Assembly: GCA_903929485.1 (NCBI GenBank)
Contig: CAIYUY010000047.1
Span: 1-48,307, forward strand
From: an uncultured Desulfuromonadales bacterium
GTDB taxonomy: Bacteria > Desulfobacterota > Desulfuromonadia > Geobacterales > CAIOGM01
Direction: 5' to 3'
Length of the DNA stretch: 48,307 bases
Below are positions 25,794-34,484 of the stretch, in pieces. The position numbers were made by a program, and so were the translations under genes. The first letter of the stretch is position 1. Every line of letters begins with the position of its first letter. Below the pieces are notes generated by a model that saw only the letters and a program-made list of their open reading frames with translations, did not search any database and had not been told where the DNA came from.

Positions 25794-26708
25794 ATGGCGC
25801 GCTTTGCATCAATTGATCTTGGCACCAATACGGTTCGTCTGCTCATTGCTTCCCTGGAGAAGGGGGAGATTGAGCCTCTTCTTGTTTCGCGGCGAATCAC
25901 CCGGATGGGAGGCGGTTTTACCTGTGAGGAGGGTCTGTCGCCGGAAGCCTGCCGGCGGACTATTGCTGCTCTGGGGGAGTTTGCCGCGGATCTGGCGCGC
26001 CACCAGGTAACGTCCCTTCGAGCGGTGGCCACCAGCGCGGTGCGGGACGCCGTCAACGGGACGGAGTTTTGCGCCCAGGTGCTGGCGCGGACCGGTATCA
26101 CCCTTGAGGTCATCGGCGGCGAAGAGGAGGGGCTTCTGACCCTGACCGGAATCCGAGCCGGGCTTGGCGATCCGGACGGAACCATTCTTGCCTTCGATCT
26201 GGGGGGAGGGAGCACCGAGTACACTCTGGCGGACGGAGGAACCCCCCGTTTTACCCGGAGCCTGCCGCTGGGGGTGGTCCGTCTCACCGAGGGAAAACAG
26301 GAGCCGGCAGCCATGAGCGAGAAGATTGACCGGGAATTGACGCTTCTGGTTGACGGGATGACCGGCGCCGGCGTCATCGTCGATCCGTTTGGCGCCCTTC
26401 TGGTTGGGACCGCGGGAACGGCCACGACCTTGGCGGCCATGGATCTGGGGATGACCGACTATGATTATCGCCGGGTCAACGGTCACTGGTTGGCCCGATC
26501 AAGGGTAGCCGCCATGCTGGAGCAGCTGCTCCCTCTGACCCCCCGGGAGCGGTTGGCTCTCCCCGGGATGGAGCAGGGGCGCGAGGACCTCATTATTGCC
26601 GGCGCTCTGGTTACCCTCAAATCCATGGATCGTTTCGGTTTTCCCGGGATGAAGGTGAGTGATTACGGGCTTCTGGAGGGGGTTCTGCTGACTCTGGCGT
26701 TCCCTTGA
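25794..26708 (+). CDS. Ppx/GppA-type phosphatase
   Basis: Actin-fold (ASKHA) phosphatase of the exopolyphosphatase/guanosine pentaphosphatase family. The 304 residues have the phosphate-1 motif ASIDLGTNTVRLLIA at the N-terminus and phosphate-2 motif FDLGGGSTEYTL (about residues 138-149), and lack the long C-terminal HD-like extension of E. coli Ppx. Substrate could be polyphosphate or pppGpp. GGAG lies six bases before the ATG. It is a single-gene unit next to the promoter of the iorA cluster, in a different functional context. Confidence 0.9.
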   Translation: MARFASIDLGTNTVRLLIASLEKGEIEPLLVSRRITRMGGGFTCEEGLSPEACRRTIAALGEFAADLARHQVTSLRAVATSAVRDAVNGTEFCAQVLARTGITLEVIGGEEEGLLTLTGIRAGLGDPDGTILAFDLGGGSTEYTLADGGTPRFTRSLPLGVVRLTEGKQEPAAMSEKIDRELTLLVDGMTGAGVIVDPFGALLVGTAGTATTLAAMDLGMTDYDYRRVNGHWLARSRVAAMLEQLLPLTPRERLALPGMEQGREDLIIAGALVTLKSMDRFGFPGMKVSDYGLLEGVLLTLAFP

Positions 26709-26733
26709 AATCTAAACCAACGTTATAAAGAAG

Positions 26734-26762
26734 TTGACATGGTAGCAGCTTTTTCGTATAGT
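26734..26762 (+). promoter_or_regulatory. sigma-70 promoter of the iorA cluster
   Basis: -35 TTGACA (26734-26739), a 17-base spacer, -10 TATAGT (26757-26762): almost consensus. It stands about 50 bases before iorA and could drive the whole run to the second paaK. Confidence 0.8.
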
Positions 26763-26817
26763 TCGCCCTTCCCCGTGGTCGGGGTAATCCCTTATTTTTT
26801 TTCAGGAAACGGTACAC

Positions 26818-28599
26818 ATGAAGGAAATACTTTCCGGTAACGAGGCCATTGCCCGCGGCGCCTTTGAAGCGGGGGTGAAGGTCGCCACTGCCTACCCCGG
26901 CACCCCTTCCACCGAGATACTTGAAAATATCATCACCTATCCCGGCATCGATGCTTCCTGGGCGCCCAATGAAAAGGTGGCGCTGGAGGTGGGGATCGGC
27001 GCCTCCTTCGGTGGGGCGCGGGCATTGGTGGCCATGAAGCATGTGGGGGTGAACGTGGCGGCGGATCCGCTCTTCACTCTTTCCTATACCGGCGTCAACG
27101 GCGGTCTGGTGCTGATCACCGCCGACGACCCGGAGATGCACTCGTCCCAGAACGAGCAGGATAACCGCAACTATGCAAAGTTTGCCAAGATCCCACTGCT
27201 GGAGCCGGCGGATTCCCGGGAGTGCAAGGAGTTCACCAAGCTTGCCTTCGAGCTTTCCGAGCAGTTCGACACTCCGGTCATGCTCCGGACCACCACCCGC
27301 ACCTCCCATGGCAAGTCCATCGTGGAGTTGGCCGAACCGGTAACCGGTCTGCCTGAACCGAAACTGGTGAGAAACGCCGCCAAGCTGGTGATGCTGCCGG
27401 GGAATGCCAGGGTGCGGCATCCTCTCGTGGAGGAACGGAGTCGGAAGCTGGCCGAATACGGTGACAGCGCCGCCATCAACCGTATGGAACTGCGCGACCA
27501 AGGCGTTGGAATCATCACCTCCGGGGCTCCCTACCAGTATGTCCGCGAGGCGCTGCCTGATGCTTCAACTCTCAAGCTGGGGATGGTTCATCCGCTTCCC
27601 GCCGCTCTCATCCGGGAGTTTGCCGCCAAGGTGGAGAAGCTGTACGTGGTGGAAGAGTTGGACCCGTTCATTGAAGAGCAGGTACGAGCCATGGGGCTCG
27701 TCGTGATGGGGAAGGAGATTCTTTCCCTTTGCGGTGAACTATCCCCCGGCATCGTTGCCAAGGCCTTTGCCGGGATCGGTATTCCCGTAGGGGCGATTCA
27801 TGAATCGCCCCTACCAACCGCACCCCCGGATCTCCCCGGTCGCCCTCCCAGCATGTGTCCCGGCTGCCCTCACCGTGGAGTTTTCTTCGCCCTGAAAGAG
27901 TTGGGCGCTTACGTCGTCGGCGATATCGGCTGCTATACCCTGGGTTTTCTGCCGCCGCTCTCCGCCATGGATACCTGTATCTGCATGGGAGCCTCCGTGG
28001 GGATGGCCACCGGCATGGTCAAAGCCGTCCCGGATGATGAGAAAAAGAAGGTTGTCGGTGTTATCGGCGACTCCACCTTCCTTCACACCGGGATCAATGG
28101 CCTCATGGACATGGTCTACAACCAGGCTCCGGCCACGCTCATCATCCTGGACAACCGGATAACCGCCATGACCGGTCGCCAGGACAATCCGGCTTCGGGT
28201 TTCACCCTCATGGATACTCCCACCAACCGGGTCGATCTGCCCCTTCTCTGCAAAGCGCTTGGGGTCAGGCAGGTCAGGATGGTCAATCCCTTTGACCTGG
28301 CCGAAACCGGAAGCGCCATCCTGGAAGAGATGAATCGTCCCGAACCTTCGGTGATTATCACCGACAAGCCGTGTGTCCTCATCAAGCGGGAAGGGGTCTT
28401 CCAGCGGGAGTCGCTTCTTCAGGTGGACGAAGACGCCTGCACCGGTTGCCGCGCCTGCCTCAAGATCGGCTGCCCGGCCATGGAGTGGCTTCCCGCCGAC
28501 GGTAAGAGGGGGAAATCCCACATCGACCCGCTCCTCTGCACCGGTTGCGACGTCTGCCGGCAGTTATGCAAGTTTGGCGCCATCGGGAGGAAAAAATGA
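26818..28599 (+). CDS. iorA: indolepyruvate:ferredoxin oxidoreductase, alpha subunit
   Basis: Decarboxylates aryl 2-oxo acids (indolepyruvate, phenylpyruvate) to aryl-acetyl-CoA, reducing ferredoxin; it uses thiamine diphosphate. The 593 residues contain the pyrimidine-binding N-terminal domain (GNEAIARGAFEAGVKVATAYPGTPSTE), the CPGCPH motif and thiamine-diphosphate segment (VIGDSTF near residue 415), and two C-terminal 4Fe-4S clusters (CTGCRACLKIGC and CTGCDVCRQLC). A 28-bp palindrome adds about ten residues (324-333, VGAIHESPLP) in the linker before CPGCPH. It starts an operon with iorB (ATGA overlap). Confidence 0.97.
   Translation: MKEILSGNEAIARGAFEAGVKVATAYPGTPSTEILENIITYPGIDASWAPNEKVALEVGIGASFGGARALVAMKHVGVNVAADPLFTLSYTGVNGGLVLITADDPEMHSSQNEQDNRNYAKFAKIPLLEPADSRECKEFTKLAFELSEQFDTPVMLRTTTRTSHGKSIVELAEPVTGLPEPKLVRNAAKLVMLPGNARVRHPLVEERSRKLAEYGDSAAINRMELRDQGVGIITSGAPYQYVREALPDASTLKLGMVHPLPAALIREFAAKVEKLYVVEELDPFIEEQVRAMGLVVMGKEILSLCGELSPGIVAKAFAGIGIPVGAIHESPLPTAPPDLPGRPPSMCPGCPHRGVFFALKELGAYVVGDIGCYTLGFLPPLSAMDTCICMGASVGMATGMVKAVPDDEKKKVVGVIGDSTFLHTGINGLMDMVYNQAPATLIILDNRITAMTGRQDNPASGFTLMDTPTNRVDLPLLCKALGVRQVRMVNPFDLAETGSAILEEMNRPEPSVIITDKPCVLIKREGVFQRESLLQVDEDACTGCRACLKIGCPAMEWLPADGKRGKSHIDPLLCTGCDVCRQLCKFGAIGRKK
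27787..27814. repeat. GTAGGGGC palindrome inside iorA
   Basis: A perfect 28-bp palindrome starting GTAGGGGC and ending GCCCCTAC. It keeps the reading frame and encodes VGAIHESPL (from residue 324). It is the same family as the elements at 8871, 10055 and 10101. Confidence 0.85.
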
Positions 28600-29171
28600 A
28601 CAGCGTAACCAACATCCTCCTGGTGGGGGTCGGCGGTCAGGGGATACTCCTGGCATCGGAGATCCTGGCCGAGAGTGTCATGCTGGCGGGATTCGACGTG
28701 AAAAAGAGCGAGATCCATGGCATGTCCCAGCGGGGGGGGAGCGTGGTCTCTCATGTCCGTTACGGCAGGGAGGTCTTCTCGCCCACGGTGCCTGAAGGGG
28801 AGGGGGATATCCTTTTCGGCTTCGAACTGCTGGAAACCGCCCGCTACCTGCCGCTCATGAAACCGGAAGGGAAGGTCATTGCCAATGACCTGAAAATCCA
28901 GCCTTCGGCGGTGCTGAGCGGTCAGCTCTCCTATCCCGACAACTTGCCGGAACTCATCCGCTCGCGGGTTCCCGATTTCCTTCTGGTGGATGGTCAGAAA
29001 CTGGCCCTCCAGGCGGGGAATCCACGGGCGGCCAACACTGTCCTTCTGGGTGCTGTTTCCAAGGGACTGGATATTCCCCAGGAGTGCTGGTTTGCGGCGC
29101 TGGAGAAGATGGTGCCGGCCAAGGCCCTGGAAATAAACCGAAAAGCCTTCCGAATGGGGCGGGAACTGTAA
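28596..29171 (+). CDS. iorB: indolepyruvate:ferredoxin oxidoreductase, beta subunit
   Basis: The gamma-type catalytic partner of IorA, 191 residues. It starts NSVTNILLVGVGGQGILLASEILAE, the typical glycine-rich segment of 2-oxoacid oxidoreductase gamma domains, followed by KSEIHGMSQRGGSVVSHVRYG. GGGAGG precedes the ATG at 28596, which overlaps the iorA stop (ATGA), so the subunits are made in step. A longer frame from 28545 is rejected for this reason. The phenylacetate-CoA ligase next door would act on its product. Confidence 0.97.
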   Translation: MNSVTNILLVGVGGQGILLASEILAESVMLAGFDVKKSEIHGMSQRGGSVVSHVRYGREVFSPTVPEGEGDILFGFELLETARYLPLMKPEGKVIANDLKIQPSAVLSGQLSYPDNLPELIRSRVPDFLLVDGQKLALQAGNPRAANTVLLGAVSKGLDIPQECWFAALEKMVPAKALEINRKAFRMGREL

Positions 29172-29192
29172 CGAACGGAGAGGGAGTTCTTC

Positions 29193-30500
29193 ATGGCTAT
29201 CTTCTACAACGAGGAATTTGAAACCCTTCCCCGCCCGGCGCTGGAGGCTCTGCAACTGACGCGGCTCAAGAATACCCTTGAGCGTGTTTATGCCACGGTC
29301 CCTTTTTACCGGGCCTCTTTCCGGAGGAGCGGGGTTGTACCCGGTGATCTGAAAACATTGGAAGAGCTGCAACGATTTCCCTTTACCACCAAAAAGGATA
29401 TGCGGGATTCCTATCCCTATGGACTCTTTGCCGTCCCACTGCGGGAGATCGTCCGGATTCACGCCTCATCGGGCACCACCGGCAAACCCACCGTGGTGGG
29501 GTATACCGGTGAGGATATCCATGTCTGGTCCGAGCTGATGGCCCGCTCCTTTGTCGCCGCCGGTGCGCATAAGGGGGATATCATCCACAACGCCTACGGT
29601 TACGGACTCTTTACCGGCGGTCTTGGCGCCCACTACGGGGCCGAACGGTTGGGGGCGTCGGTCATCCCCATCTCCGGCGGCAATACCAAGCGCCAGATCA
29701 TGATCATGCAGGATTTCGGCTCCACGGTCCTCACCTGTACCCCCTCCTATTCTCTCTACATGGCCGAGGAGGCCAGGTCCGAGGGGGTGGATTTTCGTAA
29801 GTTAAGGCTTCGGGTGGGGATTTTCGGGGCCGAACCCTGGTCCGAGGCGATGCGGGGGGAGATCGAAAGCAAGTTGAACCTGGACGCCATTGATATTTAC
29901 GGACTTTCCGAGATCATGGGGCCGGGGGTGGCCATTGAGTGCATTCAGGCGAAGCACGGGCTGCATCTCTGGGAGGACCACTTTATCCCCGAGATCATCA
30001 ACCCGGAAACGGGTGAACTCCTTCCGGCTGGAGCGACGGGCGAACTGGTCATCACCACTATCACCAAACAGGGGATTCCCCTCATTCGCTACCGGACCCG
30101 GGATGTGACGAGTCTCAACTATGAACCGTGCATCTGCGGCCGAACTCATGTGCGGATCGCCAGAATGAGCGGTCGCAGCGACGACATGATCATCATCCGG
30201 GGAGTCAATGTCTTTCCGTCCCAGATCGAGTCGGTTCTGGTGGGGATCGAGGGGGTCGAGCCACACTACCTTCTCATCGTGGATCGTCACGACAACCTGG
30301 ATACCCTGGAAGTTCAGGTGGAGGTGGACGAGCAAATCTTCTCCGATGAGATAAAGGTTCTCCAGTCCCTGGCGCGACGGATCGAGAAGGAGATCAAGGA
30401 GATGCTGGGGGTCACCTGCAAGGCCAAGCTCGTGGAGCCCCGCACCATCCAGCGGAGCGAAGGGAAGGCCACGCGGGTTGTTGACAAGCGGAAGCTGTAG
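29193..30500 (+). CDS. paaK: phenylacetate-CoA ligase 1
   Basis: AMP-forming ligase that joins CoA to phenylacetate or a related aryl acid. The 435 residues show the P-loop-like ATP motif SSGTTGKP (92-99), the AMP-binding [12 protein letters not shown] and the C-terminal hinge and lysine-bearing region ([22 protein letters not shown], ending [11 protein letters not shown]). It follows iorB by 21 bases. Together they link aryl 2-oxo acids to aryl-acetyl-CoA and free acids. A paralogue of the same length ends the cluster (37962-39269). Which acid each prefers is not visible. Confidence 0.95.
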   Translation: MAIFYNEEFETLPRPALEALQLTRLKNTLERVYATVPFYRASFRRSGVVPGDLKTLEELQRFPFTTKKDMRDSYPYGLFAVPLREIVRIHASSGTTGKPTVVGYTGEDIHVWSELMARSFVAAGAHKGDIIHNAYGYGLFTGGLGAHYGAERLGASVIPISGGNTKRQIMIMQDFGSTVLTCTPSYSLYMAEEARSEGVDFRKLRLRVGIFGAEPWSEAMRGEIESKLNLDAIDIYGLSEIMGPGVAIECIQAKHGLHLWEDHFIPEIINPETGELLPAGATGELVITTITKQGIPLIRYRTRDVTSLNYEPCICGRTHVRIARMSGRSDDMIIIRGVNVFPSQIESVLVGIEGVEPHYLLIVDRHDNLDTLEVQVEVDEQIFSDEIKVLQSLARRIEKEIKEMLGVTCKAKLVEPRTIQRSEGKATRVVDKRKL

Positions 30501-30552
30501 GAGGGAGTTCCTCGGCAATCAGGTGACGTTCATGCTATATTTGGAGTAATAA

Positions 30553-31131
30553 ATGCCGGCCAGGTACAAGGAAATAGGTCGTGTGGCAAATGACTTGACG
30601 AAGCTTGTTCGGCAAGATAGGTTAAATTTGGAGCCTTGCCATAGGATGCTTAGTTGGCGACAAGCTCGACCTAATAATACCAATAGAAAATTCTACATTG
30701 AGGGAAATTTCAGCTGGAGCATTACCGTTGATGTTGCTCTTGATTTGATGAGTCGGGCAAGCAATGCAGGTTATCTTTGCGCAGAGTCTCACGATCCTGG
30801 TGAAATAGCCCAATCGATAATAATTGAGCCCGGTAATGCTGCATATCACGATTTGATCCGTATGGTGCTTGTCGCTGATGTTTTAGATGAAACATGGATA
30901 AATTCTTCAGTTGTTTTATGTGTTCAGCGAAATCCATCTTGGCGTAAAGCCATGTTGATATCACCTGGCAACAATGTAACGTTTAGATCTTTCACCAATG
31001 ATATTAATTACAAGGCAGCTTATAGAAAATATGTTTCCGGTGACGGATGGTGGCTTGACCAATCCATGCTGGATGCCCATCCGACAGCTTTCAATCTCTG
31101 GTTAAGTTATCTTGAACAGAGAGGCTCCTGA
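30553..31131 (+). CDS. hypothetical protein (192 aa)
   Basis: Not recognised. The sequence is 192 residues with no signal peptide or membrane helix, and with a Trp-rich C-terminal part (DGWWLDQSMLDAHPTAFNLWLSYLEQRG). GGAG precedes the ATG. It is clearly more AT-rich than its neighbours, and it sits with a toxin-antitoxin pair between the first paaK and the ACT-domain gene. This suggests recent acquisition, or that it belongs to the same inserted piece. It might be a third part of the toxin-antitoxin locus, but nothing in the sequence shows it. Confidence 0.6.
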   Translation: MPARYKEIGRVANDLTKLVRQDRLNLEPCHRMLSWRQARPNNTNRKFYIEGNFSWSITVDVALDLMSRASNAGYLCAESHDPGEIAQSIIIEPGNAAYHDLIRMVLVADVLDETWINSSVVLCVQRNPSWRKAMLISPGNNVTFRSFTNDINYKAAYRKYVSGDGWWLDQSMLDAHPTAFNLWLSYLEQRGS

Positions 31132-31141
31132 GAGGTTTATC

Positions 31142-31360
31142 ATGCCAAGCACACTTGAACTGGTTCATGAAATTGAAAAGCTTCCGGTGACTGAAAGAGT
31201 CATGCTTATTGATAGGGTTATTCGGGACATTATTCCCCCCGATGAGACTATCGACAACATCTGGGCAGCTGAGGCGAAACTGCGCTGGAATGCATATAAG
31301 CGGGGAGAAGTCGACGCCGTTCCCTACGAGACCGTTATGGCGAAATATCGTAATTCATGA
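31142..31360 (+). CDS. addiction-module antitoxin (unstable antitoxin type)
   Basis: A 72-residue protein of the stabilisation (TIGR02574-like) antitoxin family: STLELVHEIEKLPVTERVMLIDRVI, then LRWNAYKRGEVDAVPYETVMAKYR. The start at 31142 follows GAGG eight bases upstream. Its TGA overlaps the toxin ATG (31357-31360). It is 10 bases after the hypothetical gene, on the same strand. It should neutralise the RelE/ParE toxin that follows. Confidence 0.87.
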   Translation: MPSTLELVHEIEKLPVTERVMLIDRVIRDIIPPDETIDNIWAAEAKLRWNAYKRGEVDAVPYETVMAKYRNS

Positions 31361-31653
31361 AAATTTCACTTCTTCCACTGGCGCAGCTTGAACTTGATGA
31401 AGCTTTCGCTTGGTATGAAAAGCAGGTAGTAGGGCTTGGATATGAATTTTTAGATGAGTTTGATCAAACTGTTCGGCTCATCGTTTCCTTCCCGAAAATG
31501 GCAGAGAAGATAGAAGTTGATGCGAGAAGACGCCTTTTAAACCGATTTCCATACGGGGTAATCTATGGAATCGACGGCAACACTGTCGTTGTAATTGCGG
31601 TTGCGCATCTGAAACGCAAGCCGGGATACTGGATGTCCAGGTTTTTAGCATGA
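31357..31653 (+). CDS. RelE/ParE-superfamily toxin
   Basis: A 98-residue toxin-type protein: ISLLPLAQLELDEAFAWYEKQ at the N-terminus (the helix typical of ParE/RelE), and RRRLLNRFPYGVIYGIDGNTVVVIAVAHLKRKPGYWMSRF at the end. It is translationally coupled to the antitoxin gene. Whether it acts on mRNA (RelE) or gyrase (ParE) cannot be told. The pair is separate from yefM-yoeB at 10870-11375 and of a different family. Confidence 0.88.
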   Translation: MKISLLPLAQLELDEAFAWYEKQVVGLGYEFLDEFDQTVRLIVSFPKMAEKIEVDARRRLLNRFPYGVIYGIDGNTVVVIAVAHLKRKPGYWMSRFLA

Positions 31654-31675
31654 TTCTATTATCAACCAATCCGGT

Positions 31676-31717
31676 TTTCTCCGTGTCTCCGTGTCTCAGT
31701 GTCTTCGTGGTGAAAGG
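31676..31717. repeat. CCGTGTCT short repeat before the ACT gene
   Basis: A run of CCGTGTCT, CCGTGTCT, CAGTGTCT and TCGTGG like the right arm of the CACAGAG repeat at 25115-25133, here without its partner. It marks the right boundary of the inserted AT-rich segment. Confidence 0.55.
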
Positions 31718-31725
31718 GGTCAATT

Positions 31726-32157
31726 ATGAAAGTCGAACAGATATCCATCTTCATCGAAAACAAGTCGGGCCGACTGGCGGAGGTAACCCGGATACTTGGT
31801 GAAGCCGGGGTTAATATCCGGGCGCTCTCCCTGGCTGATACCTCGGATTTCGGCATTTTGCGGCTTATCGTCAATGACTGCGAAATCGCCAATGGGGTGC
31901 TCAAGGAACAGGGGTTCACGGTGAGCAAGACCGAGGTGGTGGCCGTGGAGATCCCGGATCAGCCGGGGGGGTTGACCCGAATCCTCCAGGTGCTGGACGG
32001 CGAAGAGATTAATGTGGAATATATGTATGCCTTTGTTGAACAGTGCGGCGGCAATGCGGTGATCATCTTCCGTTTCGATGACTCCGACCGGGCTATCCGG
32101 GCGCTGCTGGCCAAGGGGTTCAACCTTCTGGACGGAGAGCGACTCTACACCATGTAG
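31726..32157 (+). CDS. tandem ACT-domain protein
   Basis: A 143-residue protein made of two ACT domains (about 1-70 and 71-143). The first starts [27 protein letters not shown], and the second starts [33 protein letters not shown] pairs bind amino acids and regulate enzymes or transporters. AAAGGGG precedes the ATG. It lies between the aryl-acid genes and the amino-acid ABC transporter, so it may sense the same amino acid. No DNA-binding or catalytic part is attached. Confidence 0.9.
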   Translation: MKVEQISIFIENKSGRLAEVTRILGEAGVNIRALSLADTSDFGILRLIVNDCEIANGVLKEQGFTVSKTEVVAVEIPDQPGGLTRILQVLDGEEINVEYMYAFVEQCGGNAVIIFRFDDSDRAIRALLAKGFNLLDGERLYTM

Positions 32158-32186
32158 AGATAAACCCAAAAGTTAAGGAGCGGACG

Positions 32187-33326
32187 ATGAAACGGTGTGT
32201 ATCCGTAGTGGTGTTAGGGGCGGTATTGTTGTTCTCATTGGAGGCTCTGGCCGCTGGAACCATCCGTATCGGTGCGCTCTTCTCCGTGACCGGTCCGGCG
32301 TCGTTTCTGGGGGAGCCGGAAAAGAAAAGTCTGGAGATGCTGGTCAAGGATCTCAACGCCAAGGGGGGGGTCAAGGGGAACAAGATCGAGCTCTTCATTG
32401 AGGATACCCAGGGAGACGCCACCAAGGCAATGCAGCTTGCCACCAAGCTGATCAAGAACGATAAAGTTGTCGCCATCATTGGTCCCAGCATCACCGGGGA
32501 TACCATGGCTATTATCCCTCTGGTGGAGAAAGAGCAGATCCCGTTGGTCTCCTGCGCCGCCGGTGTCAAGATCACCGATCCGGTGAAGAAATGGGTCTTC
32601 AAAACTCCGGCCAACGATCATGTGGCGGGAGAAAAGCTCCTGGAGTACCTGGCGGCCAAGAAACAGAAGAATCTGGCTCTCCTCACCGTTTCCGACGCTT
32701 ATGGTCAGTCGGGTCGCGAACAGCTCAAGGCTTTGGCGGCCAAAAAAGGGTTCACCGTGGTGGCCGATGAGCTCTACTCTCCCAAGGACACCGACATGAC
32801 CGCCCAGCTCACCAAGATCAAGGGGACCAAGGCCGATGCCCTGATCTGCTGGGGAACCAACCCCGGGCCGGCGGTGGTCACGCGCAACGTCAAACAGCTG
32901 GGGATGAAGATCCCCCTGTACCAGAGTCATGGGGTCGCCTCCAAGAAGTACATCGAACTGGCCGGCGTGGAGGCCTCCGAGGGGGTGACTCTCCCCGCCG
33001 GGAAGCTGACGGTCTATGACAAACTGAAGAAGGGGGATCCCCAGTACAAGGTGCTCAGCGAGTATGACCAGGCTTATCGGAGAAGCTACGGGGTTGAAGC
33101 GTCAACCTTCGGCGGTTATGCTCATGACGCCTTTGCACTCATCGTCGAGGCCATCAAAAAGTCCGGGAGCACGCCGGAGCAGATCCGCAACGGCATCGAG
33201 CAGGTCAGAAAACTCGTGGGCGTTTCGGGGCTCTTTACCATGTCACCCACGGATCATAACGGGCTGGACCTGTCGGCGTTCGAGATGGTGAAGGTCGTCA
33301 AGGGCGACTGGGAACCGGCCAAGTAA
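32187..33326 (+). CDS. LivK-type periplasmic binding protein 1
   Basis: Substrate-binding protein for a branched-chain or aromatic amino acid ABC transporter, 379 residues. A signal peptide (1-22, ending LEALA-AG) is followed by the mature start TIRIGALFSVTGPASFLGEPE and the Leu/Ile/Val-binding fold. It is about 60 % alike to the next gene by eye and of the same length. AAGGAG precedes the ATG. Two binding proteins may widen the range of ligands for one permease set. Confidence 0.93.
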   Translation: MKRCVSVVVLGAVLLFSLEALAAGTIRIGALFSVTGPASFLGEPEKKSLEMLVKDLNAKGGVKGNKIELFIEDTQGDATKAMQLATKLIKNDKVVAIIGPSITGDTMAIIPLVEKEQIPLVSCAAGVKITDPVKKWVFKTPANDHVAGEKLLEYLAAKKQKNLALLTVSDAYGQSGREQLKALAAKKGFTVVADELYSPKDTDMTAQLTKIKGTKADALICWGTNPGPAVVTRNVKQLGMKIPLYQSHGVASKKYIELAGVEASEGVTLPAGKLTVYDKLKKGDPQYKVLSEYDQAYRRSYGVEASTFGGYAHDAFALIVEAIKKSGSTPEQIRNGIEQVRKLVGVSGLFTMSPTDHNGLDLSAFEMVKVVKGDWEPAK

Positions 33327-33340
33327 CGGAGGTACTATTT

Positions 33341-34480
33341 ATGAAACGTTTTGTCTTCAGCTGCTCCCTGTTCGTACTCATCCTTACCTGTTCCGCTCTT
33401 TGCGGCGCAAGCCAGCCCATCAAGATCGGCGCTCTCTTCTCCGTTACCGGTCCTCCCTCGTTCCTGGGAGAGCCGGAGCGAAACGCCGCCCAGATGGTGG
33501 CTGATAGCATTAACAAATCGGGCGGTATCAAGGGGCGGCAAGTTCAGCTCATTTCCTATGATACGGGAGGTGACGCCACCAAGGCGGTGCAACTTGCCAA
33601 CAGGCTGATAAAGGACGACAAGGTAGTGGCCATCATCGGACCCAGCACCACCGGGGAAACCATGGCGGTCATGCCGGTGGTGGAAAAAGCCGGAGTTCCC
33701 CTCATCTCCTGCGCCGCCGGGCGTAAGATCACCGAACCGGTGAACAGGTGGGTCTTCAAGACCGCCCAGAACGACAACCTGGCCGTGGCGAAAATCTATG
33801 AATATCTTCAGAAGAAAAAACTGAACAGGGTGGCGCTTCTCACCGTTTCCGACGGGTTCGGATCATCCGGGCGGGAACAGTTGAAGGCCCAGGCGGCCAC
33901 TCATGGTATTTCGGTTCTTTATGATGAGACCTACGGTCCCAAGGATACCGACATGACCGCCCAACTTACCAAGATACGAGGCACCCAGGCTCAGGCGCTA
34001 ATCTGCTGGGGGACCAATCCCGGACCGGCAGTGGTAGCCCGCAACGCGAAACAGTTGGGACTGAAGATGCCGCTTTTCATGAGCCATGGCGTCTCCTCAA
34101 AAAAATTCATCGAGTTGGCGGGGGATGCGGCCGAGGGGGTCATGCTCCCTTCCGGTAAGGTTATCGTGGCTGACGTGCTTCCTGATTCGGATCCCCAGAA
34201 AAAATGGCTCATGGCGTTCGTGAAGGAGTATCAGAAACTCCATAAGGTTGAAGGGGATCATTTCGGCGGTCACGCCTGGGACGCCATGATGCTCCTCAAG
34301 GGAGCACTGGAGAAGGGTGACGACCTGCCGGCGACCATTGCCGCCAACCTGGAGAAGAGCAGGGCTTTCCATGGTATCGGCGGCTCTTTCACCTATACGC
34401 CCGTTGATCATGCCGGTCTCGCCAAGGACGCCTTCGTGTTGGTGGAGGTGAAAAACAGGGACTGGGTGCTGGTGAAATAA
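33341..34480 (+). CDS. LivK-type periplasmic binding protein 2
   Basis: Paralogue of the preceding gene, also 379 residues. A signal peptide (about 1-22, ending LCGA-SQ) precedes PIKIGALFSVTGPPSFLGEPERNAAQ. The blocks VVAIIGPSTTGETMAV and LICWGTNPGPAVVARNAKQLGLKMP are nearly shared. The divergence is stronger in the C-terminal lobe (YQKLHKVEGDHFGGHAWDAM), which may set ligand specificity. Tandem duplication is the likely origin. It lies 14 bases from its twin and 4 bases before livH. Confidence 0.93.
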   Translation: MKRFVFSCSLFVLILTCSALCGASQPIKIGALFSVTGPPSFLGEPERNAAQMVADSINKSGGIKGRQVQLISYDTGGDATKAVQLANRLIKDDKVVAIIGPSTTGETMAVMPVVEKAGVPLISCAAGRKITEPVNRWVFKTAQNDNLAVAKIYEYLQKKKLNRVALLTVSDGFGSSGREQLKAQAATHGISVLYDETYGPKDTDMTAQLTKIRGTQAQALICWGTNPGPAVVARNAKQLGLKMPLFMSHGVSSKKFIELAGDAAEGVMLPSGKVIVADVLPDSDPQKKWLMAFVKEYQKLHKVEGDHFGGHAWDAMMLLKGALEKGDDLPATIAANLEKSRAFHGIGGSFTYTPVDHAGLAKDAFVLVEVKNRDWVLVK

Positions 34481-34484
34481 AGAC

